Numbered from the stretch's first letter, positions 1 to 11,343 are shown. The stretch is DNA of 48,153 nt from Minisyncoccota bacterium (GCA_017881075.1 JADGRH010000006.1:1-48153); one strand, 5' to 3'. Numbers and translations are program-made. Notes: a model not told the origin generated them from the letters alone.

Positions 1-2165
<2,165 letters not shown>

Positions 2166-2346
2166 TTAGGAAATTTAAAAACCATCTCCTGAAAAAACAA
2201 CCACTGTTTCATCAGGATCATTTGTTTGCTTACTTAATTATTTTACCTGCCTGTCTCCACCGCTTAAAAGACCCTCAATAAAGGGACGGTGTGACAAGAA
2301 TTTATTTTTCAAATATCGGGCAATCGGAAGGCCTCGTTTTGAGACG

Positions 2347-2369
2347 AAAAAAAACCGCTTTCTAAGCGG
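2347..2369 (-). terminator. Rho-independent terminator-like hairpin upstream of 23S
   Basis: Minus strand reads CCGCTT-AGA-AAGCGG followed by TTTTTTTT. Confidence 0.6.
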
Positions 2370-2478
2370 CTTGTTAAGACAACAATCAAGAAGACGTCAT
2401 CTTTGCCGCTTTGAAAAAATGGTGTTTTTTAACATATCTGTGTAAGGCCTAGTATATACAACCGAGTGTAATTGTCAA

Positions 2479-2517
2479 ACACCCCCGACCGCCTTACGGC
2501 GGCCGGGGGTGTTTTTT
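2479..2517. terminator. Strong GC-rich hairpin, likely terminator of the 2546-3238 gene (possibly bidirectional)
   Basis: ACACCCCCGACCGCC-TTAC-GGCGGCCGGGGGTGT with T-run on + side. Confidence 0.7.
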
Positions 2518-2545
2518 CATATTTTCCTTATAGAATCCTGATTAT

Positions 2546-3238
2546 CTATCGATTCTTATCAGCAATTTCACCTCTAACTTTCTCAATATATCGGGCTGCG
2601 GCATCCTGGCCACCAAGACCAAAGGAAAGGCCAAAAGCCAACGACAGTGCTACCACTACTCCCATAAAGAGAGTTTGGATGAGCGAAACGGCAATACCAA
2701 GCTGAACCAAAGCGGTCAAAATGGCAAAGATCCAGATAGCCCATTTAGCAATACTGCCCATTAGATTGGCGTGGGCTAATCCGGCAGCCGAAGCCCCGGC
2801 GGCTACGATTTTCTGTACTGCTTGAGCAATGACTACAGCTACAAGCAGAATCAAGACAGCCACAATTACTTGCGGCAGATAGCTTAGGACAACACTCTTA
2901 AGAAAGAGGGTCACTTGAGTTAAGCCGAGAACCTCAAATGAAGCTAAAAGGAAGACTACAATTATAAACCATTTTACTAACCCGCCGACAAAGGCCCCTG
3001 AATTAAGAAGTACTCCTCCTTTGTTCAGTGTGCTCTCAACGCCTGCGCTTCGCAGAGCATGGTCAATTTTCATGGCCACAAAGGCCTGTCGGATTAGCTT
3101 ATCGATGAAGACACCGATGAGCCAGCCGATTATGAAAATGACTATGGCGATTACAATGTTGGGGATAAAGCTGACAATACCGTACCAAAGATTGGTAAAT
3201 GATTGCACCAGCACGTCTCCCCAGGTATTTACTACCAT
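2546..3238 (-). CDS. Small MscS-like / conserved TM-helix membrane protein
   Basis: 230 aa, multiple TM segments, C-terminal 'ALSLAFGLSFGLGGQDAAARYIEKV' resembling MscS-type channel pore/TM-helix families. Confidence 0.7.
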   Translation of the reverse strand: MVVNTWGDVLVQSFTNLWYGIVSFIPNIVIAIVIFIIGWLIGVFIDKLIRQAFVAMKIDHALRSAGVESTLNKGGVLLNSGAFVGGLVKWFIIVVFLLASFEVLGLTQVTLFLKSVVLSYLPQVIVAVLILLVAVVIAQAVQKIVAAGASAAGLAHANLMGSIAKWAIWIFAILTALVQLGIAVSLIQTLFMGVVVALSLAFGLSFGLGGQDAAARYIEKVRGEIADKNR

Positions 3239-3320
3239 GTTATTTATTATTAATGTTAATTATTAAGGATAGAACGACCTTCCTACCCCTTTCGCTTTCT
3301 GCCTATATTATATCAATTTT

Positions 3321-3908
3321 TTAGGATAAAAGGCCAAGTTTATCCAGGACCCCCTGGTGGGGGTAATCAAGGATGTCCCGTAGTAGTTTATCCCCCATAT
3401 TAAGGCGATATTGGAATTCAGCCGTTTCCAGAGCCACATATTTGATCTCCTTTCCGATTTCCGCTTCCAGATGTTTAATGAGATTCTCCAATGTCCTTTT
3501 CTTTATTCTATCGGCCACCACTAAAAGGTCGACTCGGCTTTCCCAATCCTGAATAAACACCCCGGCCAAGACCACTAATTTTAAACGGCCAATCTTACTG
3601 AGTTTCTTTAAGATGTGTTCTTGTTGTAAAGCAGTAATATTAATTAAAAGATTCTGAAGAGCTTCCAGGTATGAAAAATCTACGTTCAAAATCCAACCTG
3701 AGATTCTTTTGCCCTTCAGTTTGAAACTGCGTCGCTTGATTACTTTTGTCTTTTCCAGAAGCCTACACTCCCTTCGAACAATCGTTGACCGCACTTTAGT
3801 CCTGTCGGCGATCTCTCTCGCGTCAAATGGCAGATTGGGATTAAAGAGAAAGAGTCGCATGATCTTGACCTTGGCCTGACTGCCGAAGAGATTAGATAAG
3901 GTTTCCAT
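3321..3908 (-). CDS. Winged-HTH transcriptional regulator with C-terminal nucleotidyltransferase-like domain
   Basis: METLSNLFGSQAKVKIMRLFLFNP...FDAREIADRTKVRSTIVRRECRLLEKTKVIKRR; start at 3908 preferred over 3935 because the longer N-terminus runs into the rplL terminator. Confidence 0.6.
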   Translation of the reverse strand: METLSNLFGSQAKVKIMRLFLFNPNLPFDAREIADRTKVRSTIVRRECRLLEKTKVIKRRSFKLKGKRISGWILNVDFSYLEALQNLLINITALQQEHILKKLSKIGRLKLVVLAGVFIQDWESRVDLLVVADRIKKRTLENLIKHLEAEIGKEIKYVALETAEFQYRLNMGDKLLRDILDYPHQGVLDKLGLLS

Positions 3909-3924
3909 ATATAAATAATAAAAC

Positions 3925-3963
3925 AAAAAAGCCATTCCACCAAATGGCGGAATGGCTTTTTTT
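3925..3963. terminator. Terminator after rplL (bidirectional-looking)
   Basis: AAAAAAGCCATTCC-ACCAAATGGC-GGAATGGCTTTTTT. Confidence 0.85.
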
Positions 3964-3966
3964 AAG

Positions 3967-4434
3967 TTATTTCAGCTCAACCTTCCCTCCCGCTTCTTCA
4001 ATCCTTTTCTTGATTGTTTCTGCCTCCTCCTTCTTCATTCCTTCTTTAAGCATGGCTGGGGCGGCATCCACAAGGTCTTTAGCCTCCTTAAGCCCGAGAG
4101 CCAGGACTTCTTTCACCACCTTAATAACGGCAATCTTATTAGCACCGGAATCAGAAAGCTGAACATTAAAGAGACTTTTCTCTTCTACCGCAGGACCTGC
4201 TGCAGCCGGGCCGGCTACTGCTACGGCCTGGGCCGATACTCCGAACCTCTTTTCCAAAAACTTCACCAATTCATGAAGCTCGAGAACTGTCATTTTTTCA
4301 ATGCTCTCTACTAAAGTTTTGAACTCTTTCGGTGTTTCTACCTTTTCAGCAGGCTTTTTAGACTCTTCGGCTGGAGCCGGTGCTGGTGCTGCGGCTGGAG
4401 CAGGTGCTGCTGCGTTTGTATTTTCGTCTGCCAT
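3967..4434 (-). CDS. rplL: 50S ribosomal protein L7/L12 with Ala/Pro-rich N-terminal extension
   Basis: C-terminal domain '[72 protein letters not shown]'. Confidence 0.96.
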   Translation of the reverse strand: MADENTNAAAPAPAAAPAPAPAEESKKPAEKVETPKEFKTLVESIEKMTVLELHELVKFLEKRFGVSAQAVAVAGPAAAGPAVEEKSLFNVQLSDSGANKIAVIKVVKEVLALGLKEAKDLVDAAPAMLKEGMKKEEAETIKKRIEEAGGKVELK

Positions 4435-4459
4435 AATAATTTTGATTTAATTTTTAATT

Positions 4460-4948
4460 TTACTTCCCTTTCTCCGCAATTGCGTTGATCGCTACTACTA
4501 ATCCGGCAATTGGCGAATTAATGATATTTACGAATTGGCCGTAGAGGACTTCCAATGATGGAATGGAGGCAATAGAGACCATCTCCTCGGCATTTTTATA
4601 CTTTCCTTCAAAAATGCCGCCCAGAATTGCCCATTTCTTATCCAGCTTCTTTTGGAATTCATAAACTTCTCGAGATGGCGCCATAATATCGTCGCCGTAA
4701 GCAAGACCTAATTCCCCTTCCATCGCTGGCATTTCACCCTCAATCTTTTTTCCTTCCAAGACTTTCTTGGTAATAGTCTTCTTGGCCACCATGTAATTGA
4801 TCCCTTTGGCTCGCAACTCACGACGAATAGCGGTGGATTCAGATACCGGCAAACCATGAAAGTTAACGAATACTACCGACTTTGCTTTTCCAATAGCATC
4901 TTCAACTTTCTCAAATATTTCCTTCTTCTTATTTTTTGATATAGGCAT
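4460..4948 (-). CDS. rplJ: 50S ribosomal protein L10
   Basis: MPISKNKKKEIFEKVEDAIGKAKSVVFVNFHGLPVSESTAIRRELRAKGINYMVAKKTI; immediately upstream of rplL. Confidence 0.95.
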   Translation of the reverse strand: MPISKNKKKEIFEKVEDAIGKAKSVVFVNFHGLPVSESTAIRRELRAKGINYMVAKKTITKKVLEGKKIEGEMPAMEGELGLAYGDDIMAPSREVYEFQKKLDKKWAILGGIFEGKYKNAEEMVSIASIPSLEVLYGQFVNIINSPIAGLVVAINAIAEKGK

Positions 4949-4969
4949 TTTATGATTTGTCTTTAAAAC

Positions 4970-4991
4970 AAAAAACGACCTTTTCCGGCCG
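4970..4991 (-). terminator. Attenuator-like hairpin between L10 leader and rplJ
   Basis: Minus strand CGGCC-GGAAAA-GGTCG followed by TTTTTT, ~20 nt before the rplJ start. Confidence 0.5.
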
Positions 4992-5000
4992 CAATGAGAA

Positions 5001-5087
5001 ATACTAAATCTTAGTATTAAACCTCGAGAGGATCATTTTATGTAGTCCCTCGATTTTCTCGGAATCTACGACCTCTTGTCTTTGGCC
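5001..5087 (-). ncRNA. Ribosomal protein L10 leader (autoregulatory 5' UTR)
   Basis: Minus strand GGCCAAAGACAAGAGG...CCTCTCGAGGTTTAATAC resembles the L10-leader consensus; directly upstream of rplJ. Confidence 0.7.
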
Positions 5088-5127
5088 TTGTGAATAGAAG
5101 TCTACCTTTTTAGACCTTTTTGTCTAC

Positions 5128-5156
5128 TTGACGTATGGGCTAAAAGGTGATATAAT
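5128..5156 (+). promoter_or_regulatory. Sigma70-type promoter with extended -10
   Basis: TTGACG (5128-5133), 17-bp spacer, TATAAT (5151-5156), preceded by TGA (TGn extended -10). Confidence 0.8.
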
Positions 5157-5171
5157 TCCCACTGAATCGAA

Positions 5172-5241
5172 TTGGGTTTTTGTCGGGAGTAATCCCGGGC
5201 CTAGTTCATTGAAAACCACTAGTGATCTTGGGACTACCCAA
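5172..5241 (+). promoter_or_regulatory. Structured 5' UTR candidate
   Basis: TTGGGT (5172-5177) pairs with ACCCAA (5236-5241), enclosing CGGGA-GTAA-TCCCG hairpin (5184-5197) and CTAG...CTAG. Confidence 0.35.
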
Positions 5242-5264
5242 AACACAAAGAAGAAAGGTCAGTC

Positions 5265-5780
5265 ATGAGCATAAGATGCTTCGTTAACATACAAGAAAAT
5301 CAAAAATTTATTACCTCACCGAATGGATGCTTCAAGCTCCTCTTCGGTCACAGTCTTCAGGACGAAGAAGACCGTCCGTACATCGATCTTCATGTGGGTT
5401 TACCGGAGACGAAAAGTCTGCCGGCTAATATCGCCGAGATAACCACCGGCGTCAGTTACTATGAGCCAAATCTGATCGAATACGGAAGCGGGCGGAGAAT
5501 CACAGGAGAATACCGATACCGCTCGGCGTTTGGGGTGTTGGAAAATAATCAACACAACGGTATTAACAAACAAGGACTTCGAATCACCGCCGATAATATC
5601 GTCGATGCTTCGGAGCTCTATAGCCGGGTTCGTAGCGGAAGGATCTATCCCGCAGTTTCGTATGATGCCGCGCAGGTGCCGGTGCCAATGCGACGGTTCA
5701 AGGACCTCGCGCGCGAGTTCGCCGAAATGCTTGGCGACCTCCTCGATGACTGCCGATTCTGGTTCGCGAAAACAACTTAA
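5265..5780 (+). CDS. Hypothetical protein (171 aa), monocistronic
   Basis: Strong promoter upstream, AGAAAGG Shine-Dalgarno, terminator downstream; no family recognised. Confidence 0.65.
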   Translation: MSIRCFVNIQENQKFITSPNGCFKLLFGHSLQDEEDRPYIDLHVGLPETKSLPANIAEITTGVSYYEPNLIEYGSGRRITGEYRYRSAFGVLENNQHNGINKQGLRITADNIVDASELYSRVRSGRIYPAVSYDAAQVPVPMRRFKDLAREFAEMLGDLLDDCRFWFAKTT

Positions 5781-5802
5781 TCGGACGCACAACGTAACAA
5801 AT

Positions 5803-5834
5803 GCCGGGCTTGGAAACGAGCCCGGCGTTTTTTT
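5803..5834 (+). terminator. Rho-independent terminator
   Basis: GCCGGGCT-N8-AGCCCGGC followed by GTTTTTTTA. Confidence 0.85.
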
Positions 5835-5852
5835 ATTTAAATTTGAATTAAT

Positions 5853-6383
5853 CTACCCCCCTATCCTTTCATTCTCCTTTTCCAAAATCTCATATTTATT
5901 TCCGGCGATGTTGGTTAGAAGTTGGATGAAGGTGGCAACGCCAGAGATGGCGAAGATTAGAAGGACGAAATATGTAATGGGAGAAATAAAGTATAGGAAT
6001 AGTGAGATTAAAGTGGTCCAGAAGCCAATGCACCACGGACATTCCAGGGTGGTGTTAATAGCTCGACGAAATCCCGGTTTTACTAGCGTCTTAACGACCA
6101 TCTTTTCGCTTTCCCCTGGGCCTCCAACAATAGTTTTATCATATTTAAATAACTCCCTCTTCCAACGCGTGAGCTTATCATATGACGCCCCTCGGATCAT
6201 TCGAAAGCTCGCTAGGGCCACTAGAGCTGCCCCTCCAAAGCTGATGCTTCTAGGTAGTGATCCATTCACTTTCACTAATATCCAGCCCAAGATTATGGCC
6301 ACAACGACAAAGGCCGTACCTGGGATAGCCATGTTATAGAAGATTTGCCTGTCTTCGCCTAGAGACATTTTCTCTTCTTTCAT
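5853..6383 (-). CDS. DUF1360-like membrane protein
   Basis: 176 aa, TM segments and 'ECPWCIGFWTT' motif typical of DUF1360. Confidence 0.6.
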   Translation of the reverse strand: MKEEKMSLGEDRQIFYNMAIPGTAFVVVAIILGWILVKVNGSLPRSISFGGAALVALASFRMIRGASYDKLTRWKRELFKYDKTIVGGPGESEKMVVKTLVKPGFRRAINTTLECPWCIGFWTTLISLFLYFISPITYFVLLIFAISGVATFIQLLTNIAGNKYEILEKENERIGG

Positions 6384-6484
6384 TAACCTAAATGATAGAA
6401 GAAAACATTCCTAAAAACAATGGGCAGATAACCAGACGAAACCTACAAATCACCCCATTCGTAGGTGAGTCTGGGTATCTGATC

Positions 6485-6781
6485 CTAGCCGATAGGAATA
6501 CTTATTGGATCCTTTATCAGACTGATAATGAGAATAATGGAAGGAATAAGTAGAATTAAATTCCATAATATTATTTTTCTTATTCCCTTTCTTATTTCCA
6601 AATCTCGTCGATGATAAATAAAAACAACAACAAGAAAAACCAGAATTATGATAATGACCGGAAAAGAGCATAGTAGTCCATAAAACCCAAAAGAGGTATC
6701 ATAAAAACCGCTAAGAATTACCAGAGCGGTTAGTACGAGTTCAACTTTAAATATCCACTTCGTGATTTGATACAGCTTCAA
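6485..6781 (-). CDS. Small hypothetical membrane protein
   Basis: 98 aa, several predicted TM helices, close behind the 6786-8891 gene. Confidence 0.5.
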   Translation of the reverse strand: MKLYQITKWIFKVELVLTALVILSGFYDTSFGFYGLLCSFPVIIIILVFLVVVFIYHRRDLEIRKGIRKIILWNLILLIPSIILIISLIKDPISIPIG

Positions 6782-6785
6782 GATT

Positions 6786-8891
6786 TTATGGTGTAGCCAG
6801 ACTATTGAGTAATTTGGTAAGAAGATCAGTTAGAATGCTGATATCTTCCGGAGGAATATTCGAGTGATGTCCTCGGTGTTTATTTAATTTTTTCTCAAGG
6901 TTACGATTGAAGGCTTTTATCTTCTTGTTGGCATTTTTCACTTTCCCTTGAGACAATAAGTTTAATATATTATCTATTTTATTCAATATATTTGTTTTTA
7001 GGGGGTCGGCGATCGAAAAACCTTGTATCTCTTTTTTGATCAACAGTAGATAAGATGCAGGGCTGATCTCTGTGATCGACGTAGTTGTAGCATCCACCAC
7101 TCCGTCCCCATCAACATCAATGGAAAGAATGGGCGTAGTTGAGGAGGCATAAGAGCCTTCTTGTATGTCCAATTGGGCCGTCGTCATGGGAGTAACGGGG
7201 ATATCATTGAACACATTATCAGACATTTGAACATCTCCCTGTTTGATTTTCTCCTCGAGAGTAAAACTGCCCAGATCTAATCCGGTGATCTTCAGACTAT
7301 AACCTCCTCCGGGTAAATTTATATATTTCCCTTCGCCAACTTCTTCGTATCTACTATTCGGAATATTCTCTTCAATCAATTCGAGGTCGGAAGTTGGATC
7401 GGTATTAGTGGCAAGGCCAGTATGATTACCAGAGAGATCATAAGCATCAATGGAAACTGGTGAATGAACACCTATTTCAAAACCAGAAATGTCTCCCCCA
7501 GAAGGTTTGGTGGTAGAAAAATCTACTGGTAAAACATTGGGTGTATTTTTAATAATATTTCCAATTAGCTCTTCCATTGGTTCCGCTTCCATGATAGTGC
7601 TGTGACCAACATTTTTTCCATTTTCCTGATTGTAATCATGAATATTCAGATAGATCTTGGTGCTAGAGGCTGACATAACACTAGGACTAACTACTGTGCC
7701 ATCACCATCAATCGTTTTGAGCAAATCATGATCTAAAGTATACGGACAGACAGTTTGACCAATAAGACAATTCTCTTTGGCTGTGTATTCAATACCGCTC
7801 GTGGTAGGAATACCCCAGCCAGCGACTTCCGTGACTTGAAGACCGGAAGGTGGGAGCCAATTATCAATAGAATTGTGTGTGGCCTTGGCTTGATTAATTA
7901 AGGCCTGATTCAAGACATTTGGGCTATCGGTGTCTGCCGCATCCGGTTTTGGACGTTGATCTTTTTTTGCCAGAAGAAAATCGGAAAGACTGGAATAATT
8001 TTTAATATTGTTACCATATTTAGTGCGAAAATTATCAACATTGTCGACAGATGGATCAAACTGAATGACCGGCAAAGCAACTCTATCAAAATAATTTTTG
8101 GATGGAGCGAGATTATAAGCGGTTGGCATATTTTCTGAAAGACTACGAGCGGTGGGTTTGCTCATAAAAGTGTAGCCGAATTTTCTTATCTCTTGATCAT
8201 CACCATGAAGAAGAGCAGCAAGGCTCTCGGGAGTACCTAGTTCGGGTGGTGCAACCATAATTAACTTATCAATAAGCCCTGCTTCTCCTTGGGCTTGTAG
8301 AGCATTAATGAGAGTTTTTGCCAGTAGCCCTCCGTTGCTATGAGTAATAATTGTTACCTTGCCCGTTTTGGAAGAAGAAGCCATTCTTTCAATTTCCGGA
8401 ATCAGATAAACGTATCTATCCTGAAGCTTTATGCCATTCATTACTAGATCATTTAAATCTTTCCTCCAGTCGTAAGGGATTGCCTCCCAAGCATTAATTG
8501 TGTGATTTGCCACTAATTGATCCATTGAATCGGAAAAATGTTGATAGATATCTGTATCAAATAGACCTAAACTGATATTAGTTGTATTGATAATATCTCG
8601 AGTATAGACAGACTGATCAAGACTCTGGCCGTTTGGATCAAGAAATAACTTTTGGACATCGGCATTTCTATTTGGTTCCCAGAGTTGGTTTTCGCTTATT
8701 AAGCCCGGTTTATACAGTCGGCTTCCTTCAATACCTGGCAGGAAAATAACATTGGAACTGGGATTTTCTAATCCGGGGGGAATTTGAGCCCAAGCTAAAG
8801 CAGAAGTGGGAAAGAGGGTAAATACTCCGAATGATGCGCTAATAAAAAAGCTAATAAATATAACCGACTCCGATATAAATGTGTTTTTCAT
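6786..8891 (-). CDS. Secreted LCAT-like alpha/beta hydrolase (lipase/acyltransferase) with FIMAH-like C-terminus
   Basis: Signal peptide; 'NVIFLPGIEGSRLYKP' and nucleophile-elbow-like 'TIITHSNGGLLAKTLI', 'VAPPELGTPES'; C-terminal 'ILNKIDNILNLLSQGKVKNANKKIKAFNRNLE'. Confidence 0.75.
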   Translation of the reverse strand: MKNTFISESVIFISFFISASFGVFTLFPTSALAWAQIPPGLENPSSNVIFLPGIEGSRLYKPGLISENQLWEPNRNADVQKLFLDPNGQSLDQSVYTRDIINTTNISLGLFDTDIYQHFSDSMDQLVANHTINAWEAIPYDWRKDLNDLVMNGIKLQDRYVYLIPEIERMASSSKTGKVTIITHSNGGLLAKTLINALQAQGEAGLIDKLIMVAPPELGTPESLAALLHGDDQEIRKFGYTFMSKPTARSLSENMPTAYNLAPSKNYFDRVALPVIQFDPSVDNVDNFRTKYGNNIKNYSSLSDFLLAKKDQRPKPDAADTDSPNVLNQALINQAKATHNSIDNWLPPSGLQVTEVAGWGIPTTSGIEYTAKENCLIGQTVCPYTLDHDLLKTIDGDGTVVSPSVMSASSTKIYLNIHDYNQENGKNVGHSTIMEAEPMEELIGNIIKNTPNVLPVDFSTTKPSGGDISGFEIGVHSPVSIDAYDLSGNHTGLATNTDPTSDLELIEENIPNSRYEEVGEGKYINLPGGGYSLKITGLDLGSFTLEEKIKQGDVQMSDNVFNDIPVTPMTTAQLDIQEGSYASSTTPILSIDVDGDGVVDATTTSITEISPASYLLLIKKEIQGFSIADPLKTNILNKIDNILNLLSQGKVKNANKKIKAFNRNLEKKLNKHRGHHSNIPPEDISILTDLLTKLLNSLATP

Positions 8892-9122
8892 CCGGCCATT
8901 ATGGAGAAATGGCCATGAAGAACCGCTAAAAGAAAGTTAAAGTTTCGCTAAAAAAAGCAGTGGACAACAAATTATTGCGTACTGCAACAGATCAGATTTT
9001 CCGAATTAATACCCATTACTGGCCTATACCAGCCCAAGACAATAAAAAGAACAAAACTTAAAAGGAGAATGAAAAGAAAGGCGGTAATAAATTTGAAGGC
9101 GGTTTTGTCGAACATAGATACC

Positions 9123-9165
9123 AATGGTGCCCATTGGTATCCTTATTATACCAATGGGCACCATT
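9123..9165. repeat. Perfect 18-bp inverted repeat with 7-nt spacer, containing a nested palindrome
   Basis: AATGGTGCCCATTGGTAT-CCTTATT-ATACCAATGGGCACCATT; left side is itself ACCAATGG-TGC-CCATTGGT. Confidence 0.9.
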
Positions 9166-9174
9166 AAATAAAAC

Positions 9175-9206
9175 AAAACCCCCGCGCCTTTCGGCGCGGG
9201 GGTTTT
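9175..9206 (-). terminator. Rho-independent terminator
   Basis: AAAACCCCCGCGCC-TTTC-GGCGCGGGGGTTTT, downstream of the 9250-11343 gene. Confidence 0.85.
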
Positions 9207-9249
9207 GGACTCTACTATCAACTGAAACTATATCTTAAGCGATCGTAAA

Positions 9250-11343
9250 TTATACGGCGCTCAAGTATTGGCTTCCAGCTGAAGTGTGCTGCTCGTCAAG
9301 ACTGGATGTGTAGAACTGGTCAGGTGTGGTATCGGTGGTGGTTTCATCGTAGTTTACACCACTTAGCCATACCTCATGGAATGCATTATTACCAGTTACA
9401 ACCACGGAGAGTGTGAATGTTTCCGTATCACCCTCGTGGATTATCCAAGCACCGCTATCATCTGGATTGACATCCGCAGTTGAGGTTACATCACAAGAAT
9501 TAGTTGATGTACCGCTAACTGTGTAAGCCGTGCCAGAATCAGCAACTGACGGAGTAGATGAAGCATCACAGCCCTTATTGACACTGATGTCTTCACCGAA
9601 AGCAGTCAACTCGTATTTCAGAACATATGTTCCTATATCAGGAGAAGCGTCTGATGCTACAAGTGAATGTGTTCCGCTAACAAAGTTGAAGCTTAAGCCA
9701 TTAGACTGAAGAGTCTGGACTTTGCCTGTAACTGTGCCAGCGCCACTCATGTCAACGGTTTCTGTAGAATCTACGCCTTCAGCATCAATGGTTGTGCCAT
9801 TAATTGAAGCGTGTAATACCGTGCCGTTGTCGTAATTAGTCCCCTGTGGTCGAAGTTTGACCGTCACCTTAACATCCTCTGATCCCTTATTGCCAGGAAT
9901 AGTGATATCTCCACTATTGAAGCTGAAGTGATAGGTAGAGGTAGCGGTAGAACCATTGGTAAAGTTCGGAAGGTTATCGGTAACGCTGTCAGAAGAAAAA
10001 GTCTGGCCATTAACTGTAACCGTGACATCGTTAGCTATGCTGTTATCGATAGTAGTTGGCTGATTTCCGCCAGCTACGTCGGTAGCAGAGAGAACAAGGT
10101 CAAAGCTGTTAACTTGAATAGCTTCAGAGCTGGAGTTTGTCTTGAGTTTGAAATCAAAGACTTCTGCATCAGTGGAGTTATTCGCATCAACTTGAATGGA
10201 TCCTGCGGCAGGAGTAGCTGAAGAAGACAAAACATTTAGAGTGTTCTGTGCTCCGGCAGCATCAATGCTGAATGAGGCAGGATTTGTGCCTTCTCCAATA
10301 GAGGTGTCAACACCGGCACCGTCAGTAAATCTTAGGCCGTCATTACTACCTTCATTGGTAGCCGCATAGACATCCCAATCGGCGTCAGTGCCAGCTCCAT
10401 CAACGGAGGAAGCGACATCAACTTTAACCCAGAGATCTGCCTTGGCATTCTTTCGGAAAACGGCATTAACTCCGGTCAATCGAATGCGGTAGATATTGTT
10501 GTCTGAAGTTTCATTCCAGTCGCTCTTGGTATCAGCATTTGCATGAGCAAGAACTGTAGAACCATCCATCAGATAGACTTGAGTAAAGGTCTTCCATGGA
10601 CTTTTAGTTCCAGGAGAAGCATTACCTGATCCATCAAAGATAAGGTCTACGCGAGAAAGCGAAGCATCGGCATCATTGACGTCAAATTTGATTTCAGCTA
10701 CAGCCGCTTTGTTTTGACCTTCATTGAGAGTGGTGTCACTGGCATCCTTCAATTTGAAGTTGTCAATAGATGTTTCACCTCCCATCAGTGGGCCGCCGTT
10801 ATCAACGGTTGTGCCTCCACCGCCTGAAGTCATTGAATCACACTTCACTCCAGTTGTTGGGCTGAAACCTAATGTTGAGGTACATCCGGCTGGAAAGTTA
10901 GTTGTGGCTCCACTGTCACATCGTGCTCCAGTTGTAGAGCTGAAACCTGCTGTTGAGGTACAACCTGCTGGAAGATTCGTAGTCATGGTCATGTGGCTAT
11001 TGATATAAGCCATAGTGATAGGACCAAAATATCCAACTGAAGGTGTAATACCTACGCTAGCTTGATAGGCTCCGAGGGCGGCTTTGGTCAAATTACCAAA
11101 GTAACCCATAGCTGTGCCCGCAGGCATAACTAGGAAACCTTTCTCTACCAAGAAGCCTTGAAGGGCTACTACGTCTGCTCCGGTTGAACCGATGGTTAAA
11201 GATCGGCTGAACTGAGTCATGACGGTGCCAGGTGCGTTGAAGTTGTTGATTACTGTATCAGCGGCTACCAAAGTAGTCATGCTGAGAGCAAGAGCAAACA
11301 CGGCAACAACCACGGCAATATTTCTTACTTGTTTATTTATCAT
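9250..11343 (-). CDS. Exported surface (S-layer-like) protein with peptidoglycan-binding domain
   Basis: Signal peptide; 'LTIGSTGADVVALQGFLVEKGFLVMPAGTAMGYFGNLTKAALGAYQASVGI' PG_binding_1-like; long Ser/Thr/Asp-rich beta region. Confidence 0.75.
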   Translation of the reverse strand: MINKQVRNIAVVVAVFALALSMTTLVAADTVINNFNAPGTVMTQFSRSLTIGSTGADVVALQGFLVEKGFLVMPAGTAMGYFGNLTKAALGAYQASVGITPSVGYFGPITMAYINSHMTMTTNLPAGCTSTAGFSSTTGARCDSGATTNFPAGCTSTLGFSPTTGVKCDSMTSGGGGTTVDNGGPLMGGETSIDNFKLKDASDTTLNEGQNKAAVAEIKFDVNDADASLSRVDLIFDGSGNASPGTKSPWKTFTQVYLMDGSTVLAHANADTKSDWNETSDNNIYRIRLTGVNAVFRKNAKADLWVKVDVASSVDGAGTDADWDVYAATNEGSNDGLRFTDGAGVDTSIGEGTNPASFSIDAAGAQNTLNVLSSSATPAAGSIQVDANNSTDAEVFDFKLKTNSSSEAIQVNSFDLVLSATDVAGGNQPTTIDNSIANDVTVTVNGQTFSSDSVTDNLPNFTNGSTATSTYHFSFNSGDITIPGNKGSEDVKVTVKLRPQGTNYDNGTVLHASINGTTIDAEGVDSTETVDMSGAGTVTGKVQTLQSNGLSFNFVSGTHSLVASDASPDIGTYVLKYELTAFGEDISVNKGCDASSTPSVADSGTAYTVSGTSTNSCDVTSTADVNPDDSGAWIIHEGDTETFTLSVVVTGNNAFHEVWLSGVNYDETTTDTTPDQFYTSSLDEQHTSAGSQYLSAV
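10839..10994 (-). repeat. Two tandem 78-bp (26-aa) Cys-containing units inside the surface protein
   Basis: 'NLPAGCTSTAGFSSTTGARCDSGATT' / 'NFPAGCTSTLGFSPTTGVKCDS'; DNA period 78 bp. Confidence 0.8.

Noticed and set aside
9024-9221. 65-aa minus ORF
   Set aside because: Spans the terminator 9175-9206 and the inverted repeat 9123-9165; likely spurious.
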